64,000 nt of DNA from Fulvia fulva (taxonomy: Eukaryota > Ascomycota > Dothideomycetes > Mycosphaerellales > Mycosphaerellaceae). Made by a program: the position numbers and the translations under genes. The stretch lies in NCBI RefSeq assembly GCF_020509005.1, contig NC_063017.1, forward strand, positions 1,426,001-1,490,000. Reading direction: 5' to 3'. The notes beneath the pieces were generated by a model. The model had not been told where the DNA came from. It ran no database searches and saw only the letters and a list, made by a program, of their open reading frames with translations. Below are positions 36,903 through 48,865 of this stretch, one piece after another (position 1 is the first letter of the stretch; every line of letters begins with the position of its first letter).

Positions 36903-37249
36903 GGGGGTAGTATTGGGTATGCGAGTCGCATGCTGTACCATGCGCTTCGCTCTTGAGTATAACCCCAACTCAGTGAACAGAGTCAAAGCCAGGGCAACGA
37001 TTGGCGTCAACAAACAATGAATCCGTTGTTGGGCGCCTTCGCCGGACAATGAGAACTAAGCAAGGTAAGAGCAGGACCGTGCCTTACCTTTGCTAACATG
37101 GATCATGTAATGCTTTTCTTCGTTGCTTATTTATTTAGCGTAGATCCAAGTCTGCCTGTTGCGCCTTGTGATCTATCCCCTATGCTATGCACACATAATG
37201 CTCATAGCATTCCATGCTGCTGGGTATTTCCGACTGTCACAGCAACAGC

Positions 37250-39208
37250 TCACTTGAACTGCTCATGCACATTCCTCCTCGCTTGCGCCACATCAGAGGC
37301 ATGCACACTACTCCTCCTGTTCGCCTCTGTAGCGTGCTTCTTCTTGATGCCTACAAGCTCTCCCATCTCCGTCCAGAAGCCGACAGGTGGGTCCAGGAAG
37401 GTCTCCTCGTATGCGTCAATAATTGGCTTCTCCCAGACGAGATCAGCCTCGGCGCTCGAGACCCACTTCGTCTTCTTGAAGAACTTCCAGAAGATGAAGA
37501 GAGGTGGGATGAAGAGCTGCATGGTGTAGTTGGAGAAGAAGCTGCTGACGTCCCAGGGGAGGTAGCAGGTGTAGCCATAGATGCATGTGACGATGGACAT
37601 CCAGACCAAAGCGAACCAGGCGCAGTAGGGCTGGAACCAGCCGGTGTAGGGTAGTTTGCTGCGGTCGAGGCCTTGGGCTTTGGCGGCGTAGTAGAATTTC
37701 AGGTAGGTTATGCTCATGACGATGTAGTTGATGAGACCTGCACAATGTTAGTATCAGACAGTATTGGTGGGGTCGAAGTGCGTACCTCCGCCAGTAACGA
37801 GACTGGCAAACCATGTGATGGCGACCGACGAGCCGCTCGACACAGCTGTGAAGGCGAGCATGGGGAAGATCATGACTACACAGAAGCAGTAGATCGGCAC
37901 ACCCTTGCGCGTGCAGTGTCGGAGGAACTTCGGTGCTCTGCCTTCGAGTGACAGACTGTACAAGTTACGGACTGCACAGTAGGTGTAGGTGTTACCAGCA
38001 GAAAAGATGGATGTCAAGATGAGTCTACATGAGGTCAGCGTAAGTTTCACGGGTGATCTCGTCTCAACTTACGCATTGACAATATCCGGGAAGACTGAGA
38101 TGCCCAAGTTGACCATGGCAATCACATATGGCGAGGACGCAGCAGAGCCGCTGCCATCTCCATTCTCCACGACTCCCTGCAAGATCGGATCGCGAGAGCT
38201 TGCCACGATACCGACTGCCAGGGCACCGCCGATGAAGAAGATACCGAATCGCAGATACACCATCTTGAAGGCCGCCTTGATGTAGATGCGAGGTCGCATA
38301 GCTTCGGCCGCCACGATCGAAATGTACTCTGGTCCGACAACAGTGAAGACTGCTGAGGTGAGTGCACCAAGAAATCCCTCGAATCGTCCAAGATCGCCAG
38401 TCGTAATGTATTCCCGGAAAGCGCCACCATTCGTCCAGTTCCGGAAGCCGTATGCATCGCCTTGGGGATTGCCGCCGACCATGGTAACGAATGTGAAGAA
38501 GAACAGCGAGAAGATCAGAATGACTTTTCCACCCGAAAGCCAGAACTCGGCTTCACCAAACGCGCCGACAGCGAGAATGTTGATCGCACTGCATGGATTG
38601 TCAGTATTGCAGAACGGAGTATGGACTAGCAGAGCACAACTTACGCGTAGCATATTATGATACCAATGATCATCCCAGCAATGGGACCAGACTCGGCGAC
38701 GGTTGGCGACCAGAATGTAGCCACAAGGCAGAATGCAGAAATTTCGAAGGGGATCAGCAAGGCCTCGTAAAAGCTGTCGAAGTCAGATTAGCAACTTGCA
38801 TCTATAGTGGCACACTGATACTCACAAGAAGTTCCAGCCGACCATGAAGCCGAGCGCATCGTCTACCCATTCACCCGCATGTCGAATGAAGCCACCAGAG
38901 ACAGGGTATGCAGTAGTCATTTCGGCGACACTGTTGTTGACCATGGCGAGTACGCATGACTGGATCGTAAAGGCGAGGAGCAAGTTTGCAGCACCTCCAT
39001 GGTACAGTCCCGTTCCGATGCTCACGAACAGAGCAGTTCCGATCGAACCTCCGATAGCGATGAGCTGAATCTGTCGGTTTCGTAGATGTCGCTGCAACTG
39101 ATCTGCATTGTCTGCTGAAAGTCCCTCGGCGAAGTCCGTTGGCCCTCCAGACTGCGAAGGCGACACGTCGCCAGCCGTCTTCTCTTTGTCGCTGCTGAAC
39201 ATGCCCAT
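37250..39208 (-). CDS. Amino-acid permease (APC superfamily, YAT type)
   Basis: Five exons (39208-38826, 38773-38645, 38588-38073, 38024-37786, 37737-37250) are joined by introns of 48-56 nt with GT..AG ends, and all phases agree. The product has 584 residues, the usual size. The cytosolic N-tail is followed by LRNRQIQLIAIGGSIGTALFVSIG, the consensus first span, then AEMTTAYPVSGGFIRHAGEWVDDALGFMVGWNFFFYEALL and further spans, 12 expected. The family imports amino acids or GABA with protons across the plasma membrane; which substrate cannot be told. Translation starts at MGMFSSDKEK; the upstream in-frame extension has no ATG. Divergent from the uS10m gene across 1.2 kb. Confidence 0.9.
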
Positions 39209-40436
39209 GATGGTCGGTACTCGAGACGCAACCAGAGTGGTGTGAAAGAAGGACGGAAGAAGGTAAGAGGGTTTAGAAAGGCCCACGCGACATCTGGTCG
39301 ATCTCAACCGGGGTGCCTCTCATTCGCGAGCTGTGCCACGAGGGTGCACGGTTCGTCAATTCCACAGGCCGTTCACTGCACGGCATGACGTCGAGCCACT
39401 CATAGCGGACCAACAGCTGGTGCAAAATCCTTTCAATGCCGATCGCTAGGCGGGGAGTGCGCGCGATGTGGTTGACGAAGTCGAGTGGCTGTAAAAGCGA
39501 GAACGTGACTGCTCCCAGATCCTCTTTTATGGAGCCGAAGTTGAAGCAGGAGCGTTCATGGGTCATGGACGTTGGAGATGAAGATGCCCAGACGCCTTAG
39601 TGCTATGTCGGGACGACTATGTTGGGTACATGTTCTCTAGCCATGTCCGTAACGCCGCTACAAAAGCAAGCACGCGCAATGCACAGAACTGCACCCATCT
39701 ATGATCTCGCCGAGTCCGTGACCCAAGAGTCTCCACTGGGCGTATCTCTTGGCAGAGGCCGTGGTAACGTTCAGATGCCACGGGCCACGGCCCAAAGCAG
39801 AGTCGGAAGCAGCTATCAATGTGTCATGTTTTCGGCCTTTGCAATTGTGCTTACCTTTGCAATTGCTGTAACAGTCCGGTCGACGACGATGTAGGTACTA
39901 ACGTACTTCAATCTCGAAACTCTGCAACGTTAGAACTAATGCTGCTGTTTCTCGGTCGTATGCCCCAAGATGTATCAGCTTTGCCACGCCAGCACAAGAC
40001 CATGTTGCTCTCTCCCCGCACCAATGCTGGAGGTGCTTGATTAGTTGTCAAATGTGCTGAGAGATGCTTCATCTGAACGTGAGGCCGTGATAGGATAGGC
40101 ATTGCTGTCAACACCAGGAAAGGTGTTACTAACTTACGGTGCGCAATGCGGCAGGCCTCCGTGCGGAAGTTGGTCATGCCGTGCCGTTAAGTGCATGTGG
40201 GATGCCATGCAAGACAGGAGGTACTCAGTGACCATGTGATGCGAAGCATGTCGAGGTGAAAGGTGCATGTGAGGTGCTGAAGGGACATGCTCATCAATGC
40301 TTGTGAAGAAGGCACTGTTTCAAGATCTTAGTTCTACTGTAGGTAAGCGGGCACCCCCGAGATCTCCGCACAGTGCATTGAGGAGACATTGAAGATAGCA
40401 TTCCATAGCCATACAATTCAATTGCATACACACACG
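39209..40436. other. Long divergent intergenic region, permease / uS10m
   Basis: No gene is supported. Two adjacent GATAG units lie at 40089-40098; GATA factors control nitrogen uptake genes in fungi, but these lie nearer the ribosomal-protein gene, so a link to the permease is a guess. The composition is normal with no repeat. Confidence 0.4.
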
Positions 40437-41287
40437 ATGGCCCCTCCATCTTGCACACGCTCGTTTGTAGGCGCAGTCAAACGACTCAAGGTACACATCA
40501 TGACCATGTTGCGCTCCAATGCACCCGACTAAGAAGCCCTCAGCTCTCACCAGCGACACCAGCCGCACAACATCAGATCCGCCACATACAGAACTCATCG
40601 CGAAACGCAGCATCAACCATACAGTCATCTAGCACCGACGGCGATGCCTCGAATATCCGTCTCCCCAAAGCCGTCCAGGCAACCTACCTGGCGCCTCTCA
40701 AGCGCGCTCCATCCCAAAATCCCACCAAAGTCGCAGACCTTCAACTTCGATCCTACAGCGTGCGCAATCTCGAAGTCTTCGCCGACTTTGCCATGCGCGC
40801 AGCCTACTTTCTGAATCTCCCAGCGGCAGGCCCGACACCACTGCGCAAGATCACAGAGCGATGGACAGTACCACGAAGCAATTTCGTGCACAAAAAGTCC
40901 CAGGAGAACTTTGAGCGGATCACAATGCGGCGGTGGATACAAGTGTTCGATGGCCATCCTGACACCGTCGCCGTTTGGTTGGCGTTCTTGAGGAAACATC
41001 AGTATTATGGTGTTGGGATGAAGGCGGAGGTGTATGAGCACGGGAGTTTGACAACAGGTGCGAGGTTGGAATCTGAGGCAGAGAAGGTCAGGGTATTGAT
41101 AGGTAAGGGCGAGACGTTTGCTTCGTTCAGAGGAGGCTTGACGGGCCGTGCAAAGCGTGCGGAACAGAGGCTGTGGGATAGTCCTTTCAAGAGGAGCTGG
41201 GGTGCTGATGCTGCGATGGGAGGAACGCCGAGTACAGGGACGAGTAAGGATAGGTTATGGGTTCCGCGGCAAGATCGGCAGACCTGA
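40437..41287 (+). CDS. RSM10: Mitochondrial small-subunit ribosomal protein uS10m (Rsm10)
   Basis: Exon 1 is 40437-40490 and exon 2 is 40544-41287, joined across a 53-nt intron (GTACAC..CTCAG, branch-like GACTAAG), giving 265 residues. The Arg/Ser-rich N-terminus (MAPPSCTRSFVGAVKRLK, then a Gln/Ser-rich stretch) suits a mitochondrial targeting peptide. The uS10 domain (LQLRSYSVRNLEVFADFAMRAAYFLNLP, GPTPLRKITERWTVPRSNFVHKKS, FERITMRR) and the fungal extension (VWLAFLRKHQYYGVGMKAEV) are clear. It belongs to the mitochondrial 37S subunit. The intron boundary is my inference; without it the frame has only a non-ATG start. Confidence 0.9.
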
Positions 41288-41893
41288 TGAGTATTGCAAA
41301 CGACGTTGAAGGGATGGTTACCAGCGAACTGATAGCCATCGAGTGATTACTGAACAGGACCGATGCGATCAGTTTCAGAATGAATATTCGTAATCGCGCC
41401 CATCAGACAGTATTGCCTCGACATTACCACGAAGCCGGTCCTTCCACGGCTGCTAAGTCACGTTCTGGGAATGCTATGCGAGCGGTACGCGTCTACAAGA
41501 TAGCAACACCCATCTGCACTTCTGGACGCACGAACCTGTTGTGTCGATTCTTTCCGCGGCTCTCTGCGGCTTCGTCCACGAAGCCGGCATGAGGTTTAGA
41601 CATGCTTATCAGCTTAGCTGGAGCTTGGACCGGGTGGCGTCACGGTCGTGGGCACCGTGCTGAGTGTTGCGCTGCGCCTGCGAAGAGAGCTTCTGACCCT
41701 TGGCCGATGCGCCGAGCACTATCTCTGCCTATCAGCACTATCGACATGGCGAGCTCGCCATCGCATCGTGTGCTACACCTGGGACGTTGAAGATGCCATC
41801 GACACCAAGGCGCAATCCAGGCTGCATCGGCGTCCAAGAGTAAGAGTGCAACAAAAAAGCCTTCCCTGATGTGCTGACCAGCAGCACAATACC
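41288..41893. other. Intergenic, nothing supported
   Basis: Short frames here (for example 41380-41592 and 41602-41790) have no motif, splice structure or family resemblance. It may include decayed upstream sequence of the permease pseudogene. Confidence 0.4.
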
Positions 41894-42868
41894 ATGACCG
41901 ACGCAACCGCGAAGGAGATCGCCTCCATTGTAGCCTCCCCCAGCTCGCCAGAAGCAGAAAACCAACCAACCCTCACCCGCAACGGCAACATCCTGAACGA
42001 TGGCCTCCAACGAGGCCTCAAGCACCGCCACCTGGTCATGATCAGCTTCGGCGGCGTAGTAGGCGCAAGCATCTAGTACGGTGTCGGCACATCCATCAAC
42101 TACAGCGGGCCCGTTGGCGGCCTGATCTGCTCCTCATCATCGACGTCGACGTCTTCTTCGTAACGCAATGCCTAGGCGAGATGACCACTCTCTTCCCCGT
42201 CAAAGGCGCCTTTCTGGAGCTGGCTGGCCCCTTCGTGGCCGCTTCGTGGACGAGTCGTTGGCGTTTGGCTTGGGGTGGAATTGTCGTCGATGAACTCTGC
42301 CCTCTACGTTGCGTCCAGGTCCCTGATATCCCTCGCATCAACAGGGACGAGCCCCGAAGTTCTTTGCCAAGACCACCTCGAACGGCACACCGGTCAATGC
42401 TCTGGTCCTATCGAACGTGCTTGCGTTGGTATCGATGCTCAACTACAAAGCTGGTCCAGGCAAGGTCTTCACGTACCTTTTCAATATCAGTGGATCCGCT
42501 ACGTTCATTGCCTGGGCGGTAATTGGAGTCGTTCACCTGCGGTAAGGCAATGCGTGGAAGGCTCAAGGCAATGCGGTCGAGGCCATACCCTTCAGGGCCA
42601 TACTCTATCCCTTCGGCACATATTCTGTGACCTTCATGAACAAATTCTTGGTCTTCATTGCTGGCTATGGCGATTTCGTCAGTGGTTTCCAACCGGTGAA
42701 GTCCGTGGTCGACTATGTGGTCATTGCTGTGTTCGTGGCGCTGTTCGTGTTCTGGAAGGTGTTCAAGAAGACCGCAGTTGTGCCGCTTGAGCAAGTGGAT
42801 CTGGTCACAGGGAGCCGTTACGCCCTGTTGCTGACGAGTTGGGCATGCTACCTAACGAGCTCACGATG
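41894..42868 (+). pseudogene. Second amino-acid permease, decayed
   Basis: An APC permease is recognisable in pieces in different frames. The ATG at 41894 leads to RGLKHRHLVMISFGGVVGASI, then TAG at 42074-42076 where Trp is expected before YGVGTSINYSGPVGG. A frameshift near 42128 is needed to reach VDVFFVTQCLGEMTTLFPVKGAFLELAG, another to reach RFVDESLAFGLGWN, and later blocks (ISGSATFIAWAVIGVVHLR, YPFGTYSV, FLVFIAGYGDF, FVFWKVFKKT) are again interrupted. TGG to TAG is a RIP-type change. About one third of the protein is missing or unreadable. It is a different subfamily from the intact permease upstream, so not its direct copy. Confidence 0.8.
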
Positions 42869-43154
42869 AAGATCGTTTAGAAAACCATTGAGCACTACAG
42901 CAGCATAGCCATGCATGTGAACGTGACAAGCCATTGGCCATACTGTAACCGTACATGTACAGTAGGCGCCACGCATCCTTCCGACGCCGGATGGTTCAGC
43001 ATGCCGTGATGCGAAAACGATCAATAACAGCAGGCAACTACATCAACGATCGGTCAAGACATAGAGCCGATGCAAGGATGAAACGATGGACCAAAATATG
43101 ATGCTCTACCTCAACAGCATCCGAGATCTTTGCCGGCAAGTCGACGCAACAAGC
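42869..43154. other. Intergenic before GNAT gene
   Basis: Nothing recognised. An in-frame ATG at 43086 could extend the GNAT protein by 23 residues. Confidence 0.4.
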
Positions 43155-44100
43155 ATGGCAACATTTCGATCTGCACGAGATGATGAAGACGAAGTCTTGG
43201 GACGAGTAATCCACAACGCTTTCAGACTGCACTGGTACGTTGCGCTGTTCCCGTCCATGAAATCTTACTGACAAAGTAGGGGCACCAACTGGGAGCTGAA
43301 CGTTTCCGAACCGTTACCAGAAATACCGGCGACACAATCTACATCAGAGTGTCTGTCACCCGCATCTGCGACACGTATGTGCGCTTCGATCGTGCTCTCT
43401 TCCCTCTGATACGTAAGATCGGCGGCAAGACAGAAGTAGCACTAGCACCAGGAACCGACACTCCAGTCGCAGTATGCTGCTTCCTGCCGCCAAAACTCAG
43501 ACCGGGGGCATACTTTCTGTTCATGTCTGGATGGCTCTCTGTGCTTCTTGCACAAAGTGTAACGACAACATATCGGTTCCAGCGCGGATACCTGAAAGGC
43601 GAGAAGATGTGGCAGAGGCTTGGCGAGCCAGTCGATGATGGGACGTATGTGTTGATCTTGGGGACGGATCCGAGGCATGCTGGGCATGGGTATGCTGGGA
43701 AGCTGCTTCAACATGTGCTTGAGCAACATGAGAAGGCGCATCCCGGGGTGCCGGTGTATCTTGAGACTGCCACAGATCATGCGCAGAGGGTTTATGAGCG
43801 GCTTGGGTTTCAGGAGATGTGGCGAGAGCAGGAGAAGGTACGTACTAAAAGGTGTCATGCATCGAGCTGTTGTGCAGAATACAGTGGAGTCCTCGAGGCA
43901 TGCATTTCATGATGCGCGCTCCACCGCTGTGTGCACCGAGATCACAGACACTGCCCAATGATTGTCGAGTACTGCTAACATCCCTTCGTTGGTAGCTTCC
44001 TGGTGTCGACGAGCAGGGCTGTAAGTTGGGTTCAGACGTGAAGACGACGGAGGAGCCATACTTTGCGCTGCGGGGTATGAAACTCGGGGCAAGTGAATAA
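43155..44100 (+). CDS. GNAT-family N-acetyltransferase
   Basis: Proposed exons are 43155-43234, 43280-43374, 43434-43837 and 43996-44100 (introns 45, 59, 61-type short plus one of 158 nt), giving 227 residues with consistent phases. The start MATFRSARDDEDEVLGRVIHNAF fits the first strand and helix of GNAT enzymes. VALAPGTDTPVAVCCF fits strand 2-3. GTDPRHAGHGYAGKLLQHVL (Q/RxxGxG/A-type acetyl-CoA loop) and VPVYLETATDHAQRVYERLGF are the core motifs A and B. The end PYFALRGMKL closes the fold. It transfers an acetyl group from acetyl-CoA to an unknown amine. The fold call is firm; the first two introns are less so, because a longer frame without them meets a stop. Confidence 0.75.
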
Positions 44101-44367
44101 AGTTGCGGCGTCTGTCTTTCAGCCGGATTCGGAATTCGGCGTAGAAATAAATTGAGCTTGTGCTCTTTAGCACGCGACTTCTTCCGTCAAGCCTCTCTTC
44201 TTTCTACACGGACTTACAAAAGCTACAACAGCCGATCTCTCTACAAAGACTTCGAGAGTGACCCTGTTCACACAGTCTCCCGCAATACTCGACTTAAGCA
44301 GTCCCCGTAAGTAGCGCAAGTATGAGTCTGCTAGAGCACCGACTGACCACCGTATCAGCAGCAGAAA

Positions 44368-44985
44368 ATGGACCAATCACCACTGAACAAGCTCCCAGCA
44401 GAGTTGCGCAACCGGATCTACGAGCTGGTGCTGCCACGGCCGGGACCATGTCAAATCAGGAAGACAATCTACAGGAAGTCAATTTACGGAGAGCAGGAAG
44501 CAGAGCAGCCAGCGATGACACGCACATGCAGACAGATTCGCCACGAGAGCCTGACGATGTTCTACGCAAGCAGAGACTTCTGCGTCAACATCATTGAGCC
44601 GCAAGATTCAACTTGTTACTACACTAACCTCGTAGAGCGTGACTTCCAGCAGAAGATCAGTATCTTCAAGACATGGCTCGAGTGCACACGAACTCATCAT
44701 AGCGCGATTCAACTCCTGAGTCTTCGCATCGAGATGAATGAGCGCGCATTCAGACAGGTACAAAAAGGCTACAGGAGCGCAACCAACGAGCTTGGACATC
44801 TGCTATTGCAATACGGTTTTCAACATCCACGGCTTCGCATCACCATCATCACCGATGCTGAAGACAGTAGCCCGCAAGAGAGGCGCGCGCACCGCCAGGA
44901 ACTGTTGCAGCACGACTACAAATCACTGCTCGAAGTTCACGAGAAGGCGGTGATCTTCGTCTCACGAGGATATCACCAATGATAA
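44368..44985 (+). CDS. F-box/2EXR-like protein of unknown role
   Basis: An intronless frame from the ATG at 44368, 204 residues. Residues 9-22 (LPAELRNRIYELVL) are the short F-box-like start common in large Dothideomycete and other ascomycete families. The rest (MTRTCRQIRHESLTMFYASRDF) follows the usual 'TCRQIR.E....FY' pattern, and the C-terminal half is helical and charged with no other domain. Such proteins are thought to resemble F-box substrate adaptors, but function is largely unknown. Not disrupted. Confidence 0.7.
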
Positions 44986-45391
44986 TATGCAGGTCCATGC
45001 CCATCACTTTCACGGAGCGCGAATACATGGCGGCAGGCGGCCACAGTCACAGACGATCACAGTTCTTTTCGAGATGGTACACGGTTCCGTCGCGTGTAAA
45101 GCTTGCCCCAAAAGTTGGATGATCGTGGGGTGATTGGACGAGCAGAACAGGAAACAGAAGTCCAACATGCAGATCGTGGGATAGCGCTGCTACGTCAGTA
45201 GCGAACATGACGCGAAGGACTCCACGTCGGTCGCTTACCACACAGGCAGAGGTAAAAAGCTTGGTATAAACAGCCTTCCTTCCTAGTATCTTATCTGATC
45301 ATCTGTACTGAACATTCACTTACACACAACCTACCGAGTCATCGCCATCAACCCAGTAAGGACAGATACTTTCACCAACGACGAAACAAAG
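44986..45391. other. Intergenic / upstream region of small secreted-protein gene
   Basis: No further gene. Holds the candidate TATA box at 45265. Confidence 0.4.
45265..45270 (+). promoter_or_regulatory. TATA box candidate for the small secreted protein
   Basis: TATAAA, 122 bases before the start codon at 45392, followed by a CT-rich stretch and ACACACAACC-type leader. Strong TATA boxes are typical of inducible fungal secreted-protein genes. Confidence 0.5.
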
Positions 45392-45625
45392 ATGCAGTTC
45401 TCCATTATCGCCATGCTTGCCATCATTGGCTTTGCTGTCGCCAACCCAGTCGACGTAAGCACCTCTGCTTCGACTACATCACACATGACCGAGCTAATGA
45501 CCTGACAGATCGTCGCTCGTGATGGTGATGTCCTGATCAAGCGCCAATGCCCACAGAACTGCGCAGCCCAAGGTCTCTGCTGCCGAGTCGGACCAAACAA
45601 CTTCAACTCTTGCGCCGGCTGCTAG
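45392..45625 (+). CDS. Tiny six-cysteine secreted protein (effector-like)
   Basis: Exon 1 (45392-45454) and exon 2 (45509-45625) flank a 54-nt intron (GTAAGC..GACAG, branch-like GCTAATGAC), giving 59 residues. Residues about 1-17 form a signal peptide (MQFSIIAMLAIIGFAVA). A short propeptide ends in a Lys-Arg pair (LIKRQ), a Kex2-type site. The predicted mature peptide is about 26 residues with six Cys in the pattern C-x3-C-x5-C-C-x9-C-x2-C. This layout is typical of secreted disulfide-rich peptides, which in plant-associated fungi include effectors and antimicrobial peptides. I do not recognise a named family, and any activity is inference. The gene is intact and not RIP-mutated. Confidence 0.75.
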
Positions 45626-45915
45626 AAGATGAGCGATTGATGGTCGATATAATGGGAAATCCTCAATCAGATACACCCCAAACGGACGCCTCAAGCATCA
45701 TAGTAGATCTTTTCATACAATCCTCGATGACAGATAGCCGTTGTCGTACCACTCTTAGCTACAGTGCCCCCAGTTGATAAGTGGTGCTGGAGGAAGAAGT
45801 ATTATCACAAGCGAGGGACTCTTTCTTCGCTACATTATCCACCTGACTACAAATCCAATTCTTACATGGCCCTGCAAATACAATCCACCGATACAAATAT
45901 AGACCACAAATCCAG
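45626..45915. other. Convergent 3' intergenic region
   Basis: 3' ends of the small secreted protein (+) and the mucin-like gene (-). Nothing else supported. Confidence 0.4.
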
Positions 45916-48865
45916 CTAGGCTAGCCACACTACAAGAGCGGCCGCAGAAATGCACACCATCAAATTGTGTCTCGGTGTTAGCCCAGCACCACTGCTATAC
46001 AATGCTCCACTACTAGAAGTCGATGTTGTTACTGTTGTCGGTCTGATCGCAAGTCTCGATGACTCTGATGCCGCTGAAGTCAAGTCTGTCCCAGTCATGG
46101 AAGAGCCGACTTCGTACGTCGAAAGAGTACTGGACTGGCCTCCGGGAGCAGGTACCTCTGTCCGAGTGTCTGATGGTAAAGGGGGCAGCGTGGCCTCGAT
46201 GGACTGACTGGCTGTGAGGGCCGATGTTGACGACTGCCCCGCGTCGAACGATGAAGATGAGGGGATGGAAGATGGTAAGGGACTGGCTCCCATCGAGTCT
46301 GTCGTCGCTCGGCTTGAGCTCGGCGGTGCGATCTGAGCTGGTGAACTTGTTGGGCTCTCTATCGGCACTGCGCTGGACAGTGTAGTCGTGCCATCGGCAG
46401 GAGATATCGTGCCATCGCTTGGCAACCCTGGCCTGCTGAGCGCAGAGGTGATACTGCCGACGGCATTCGGAGTCGTGGTCATTGATGAGATTGATCCAGT
46501 CTCGGTTCCTATAAAAGCGGTAACGGGAAGCGTTGTCGAGCTATCTGGAGATGGCGGCGGTATGCCACTACTTGGAATATTCTCTGGGAGCATGGGCGCA
46601 GGTGATGAGTTGTCCATGATATTCGAGCTTGTGGATGCTGATGAAACTGCCGGGTCGAGAATGTCCATGGTGGACGATGCAGAGATCGAAGCTGAAGGGA
46701 CATCCATCTGCTCAGTCATCGATGGATTAGACGAGCCACCACTATTGCCTGGGGTGCTGGTGCTGGCCACGATATTTGTAGCACTCGAAGCCTGTGAACT
46801 TGTAGGCGATAGTGGCAGGCGGAGTGACGGCGAAGATTGGCCAGAAGACGGCGTGAGAACCACACTTTCTCCAGACGGGGGCGTCACTGGTCCTCCTAAT
46901 GGCGGACAAGCCGTAACCGTTGCACCTGGAAACGAAGACGACGCGGAGGTGCTAGGTCCGATCGCAGTAGAGATTGTAGCTAATGAAGTCGGTGTTTGCG
47001 TACTCGCCTCAAGAGGTGGATCCGCAGCAGGCGCTGTCGCTGTAAGAGATGACGCAGTCGAGACCGGTATGCTCAAGCCTGAGGATGAAGACAGATCGGC
47101 TGGACTAGTGCTGATTGTCGCGGGAATTGTAGCTGACGATGCAGAAGTTTGCGTGATCGGTTCAGGTGGCTGGTTTACAGCAGTCGTTGTCAGGGTTACC
47201 TGGGACGTTGAAGTCCTCGTTGTGGTGTCATCTAAGCTTGTGCCACCCCTCGTTGTTGAGGGCTGTGAAACTGGCAGAGGAGGAGGAATCTCAGCAGTCG
47301 CTGTTGTGGTGGCTGAAGATATTGAAGGACTATCGCTGAAGCCACAGCTTCTGCTGCTAGACGTTGTCCGTGGCGGCAACACTATCTGAGTCGAACGGGT
47401 GGAGATTGTAGCTGTCAAGGTGATCGAAGACGCCGGAGGCCCAATTGAGGAGCTGGCCCTTCGAGTATTGGGTGTGGGACCCAACACAGGTTCCGGCCGA
47501 GTCGGAGCCAGCGAGGTGGTCTCTGTACTGAGAGTCTCAGTCGTGATCGTCAGTGCAGGTATCGCAGGATCAGTGCCGCCGACGCCGAGATTGGTAGAAG
47601 TGGCGGATGCTGAGTTGGTAATGAATGTTGGCATCACAGATCCAGTGGTGGTAGTGCACACGGTAGCGAAAATCAAGGACTGCGTTGTATTCCGCCATAT
47701 TATCGCCCCTGACGGAGAAGTCCTGTTCCAGCTAGGCATTAGCGTACTCGTAAGAGTATAGCATGTGCTTGTGCTGGTCCCGCGCGGCGGCCGTGGAGCC
47801 GGCTTGACAATTGCCGTAGGCCTCAATGGCGAGCACTTCGCGACGCCCTTGAGGGCTGTATACGATCCATTGCTTCCGATGCGATCGAGATAGCTCACCA
47901 GCGCTGTCGGTAGAGGACCCGGCAACTTTGACATATTCGTTACGGTGAACATGGCCCCAGCAGGCTGCCAAGGATATATCAATGACGCAGGCTCGACCGC
48001 ACTGGGCAGCGAAAGAGCCGCAGTACTGTAAGCACCACTACAATTCGCGATTCTTCCGCTGGCGTTGCGCAGCTGTGCTCGTTCGAAGCTGGCGTACTGA
48101 ATGTAGGTCGTGGGAAATGACCTATCCCATTAGAATTAGCAATCGCGCGAGGAACTGGAGTGGGGGGCTGCGTACATGGTCACGCCAAGAGTAGACCAAG
48201 TCTTCTCGCGGTCGTCTGTGAACGTTCTCAACGTACTCGCTGCGGACTGGAAGCTTGATAGCTGAGTTGGACTTCGCGTAATGGTCGTGGCCTCACGCGA
48301 GCCATTCGGGTGGATGATCACCTGTGGCGCGATTGTAACGGTGAGCGTCGCCACGAACGTGTATGGAAATCTGTGCAGCGTTGCCGTGGCAGCGCCGAAC
48401 AAGCAGCTTGCACAGTTCAGAGAGCCGGTCTTCGTGGTATTGGCAGAGATCGGGCCGCTTGGTGTAGGTACCGGCAATACCGTGAAGTTTGTCGGTACAA
48501 TGGGCGAGATTGAGGCGGGTCTCGAGGACGTAGGATAAAAGGTAGTGTTCGATGACGGGTTCGACGTTTGCCTTATTGATGTACCGTATGACGGTGGCTC
48601 GTTCGTGGCCGTCTGATTCGCGAAGCCAGAAGAAGCATTCGATGTATGCGGATACTGCATTTTGTACGGAACATGATGCCACGTCAGGGAATTGTGTCCG
48701 CTCGTCTGCGCGGCCCCGTAAGCTGTGGGTGGCTGTCCATATGATGGAGGTGTCCTGCTACTGGAGGCTAGCCAAGCGGCTCCTATACAATTGCAAACAT
48801 CAGTAACCAGACGCTTTGGGGGTTCTATAGCGGGTTGGCTCACCAAAAAGCGCGTAGCCTCTCAT
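45916..48865 (-). CDS. GPI-anchored Ser/Thr-rich mucin-like cell-wall protein
   Basis: Exons 48865-48844, 48782-48176 and 48121-45916 are joined by introns of 61 and 54 nt with agreeing phases, giving 944 residues. The signal peptide is split by intron 1 (MRGYALFGAAWLASSS). An N-terminal region of about 350 residues has scattered Cys and N-glycosylation sites (NCASCLFGAA, FPYTFVATLTVTI, NRTSPSG, FATVCTTTT). About 500 residues of Ser/Thr/Pro-rich, probably O-glycosylated sequence follow. The end has Ser/Gly residues, a short basic spacer (TPRHN) and a hydrophobic tail (LMVCISAAALVVWLA), the layout of a GPI-anchor signal. It probably sits in the plasma membrane or wall. No enzymatic domain is seen. 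Divergent from the aspartic-protease-like gene. Confidence 0.8.

Noticed and set aside
37098..37529. A 143-codon plus-strand frame
   Set aside because: It overlaps the last exon of the permease on the opposite strand, whose reading is certain.
41380..41790. Short frames between uS10m and the permease pseudogene
   Set aside because: No motif, no splice structure and composition not distinct from noncoding sequence.
46388..47389. A 333-codon plus-strand frame
   Set aside because: It is the antisense of the Ser/Thr-rich repeat part of the mucin-like gene; its Val/Gly/Glu composition is a by-product.
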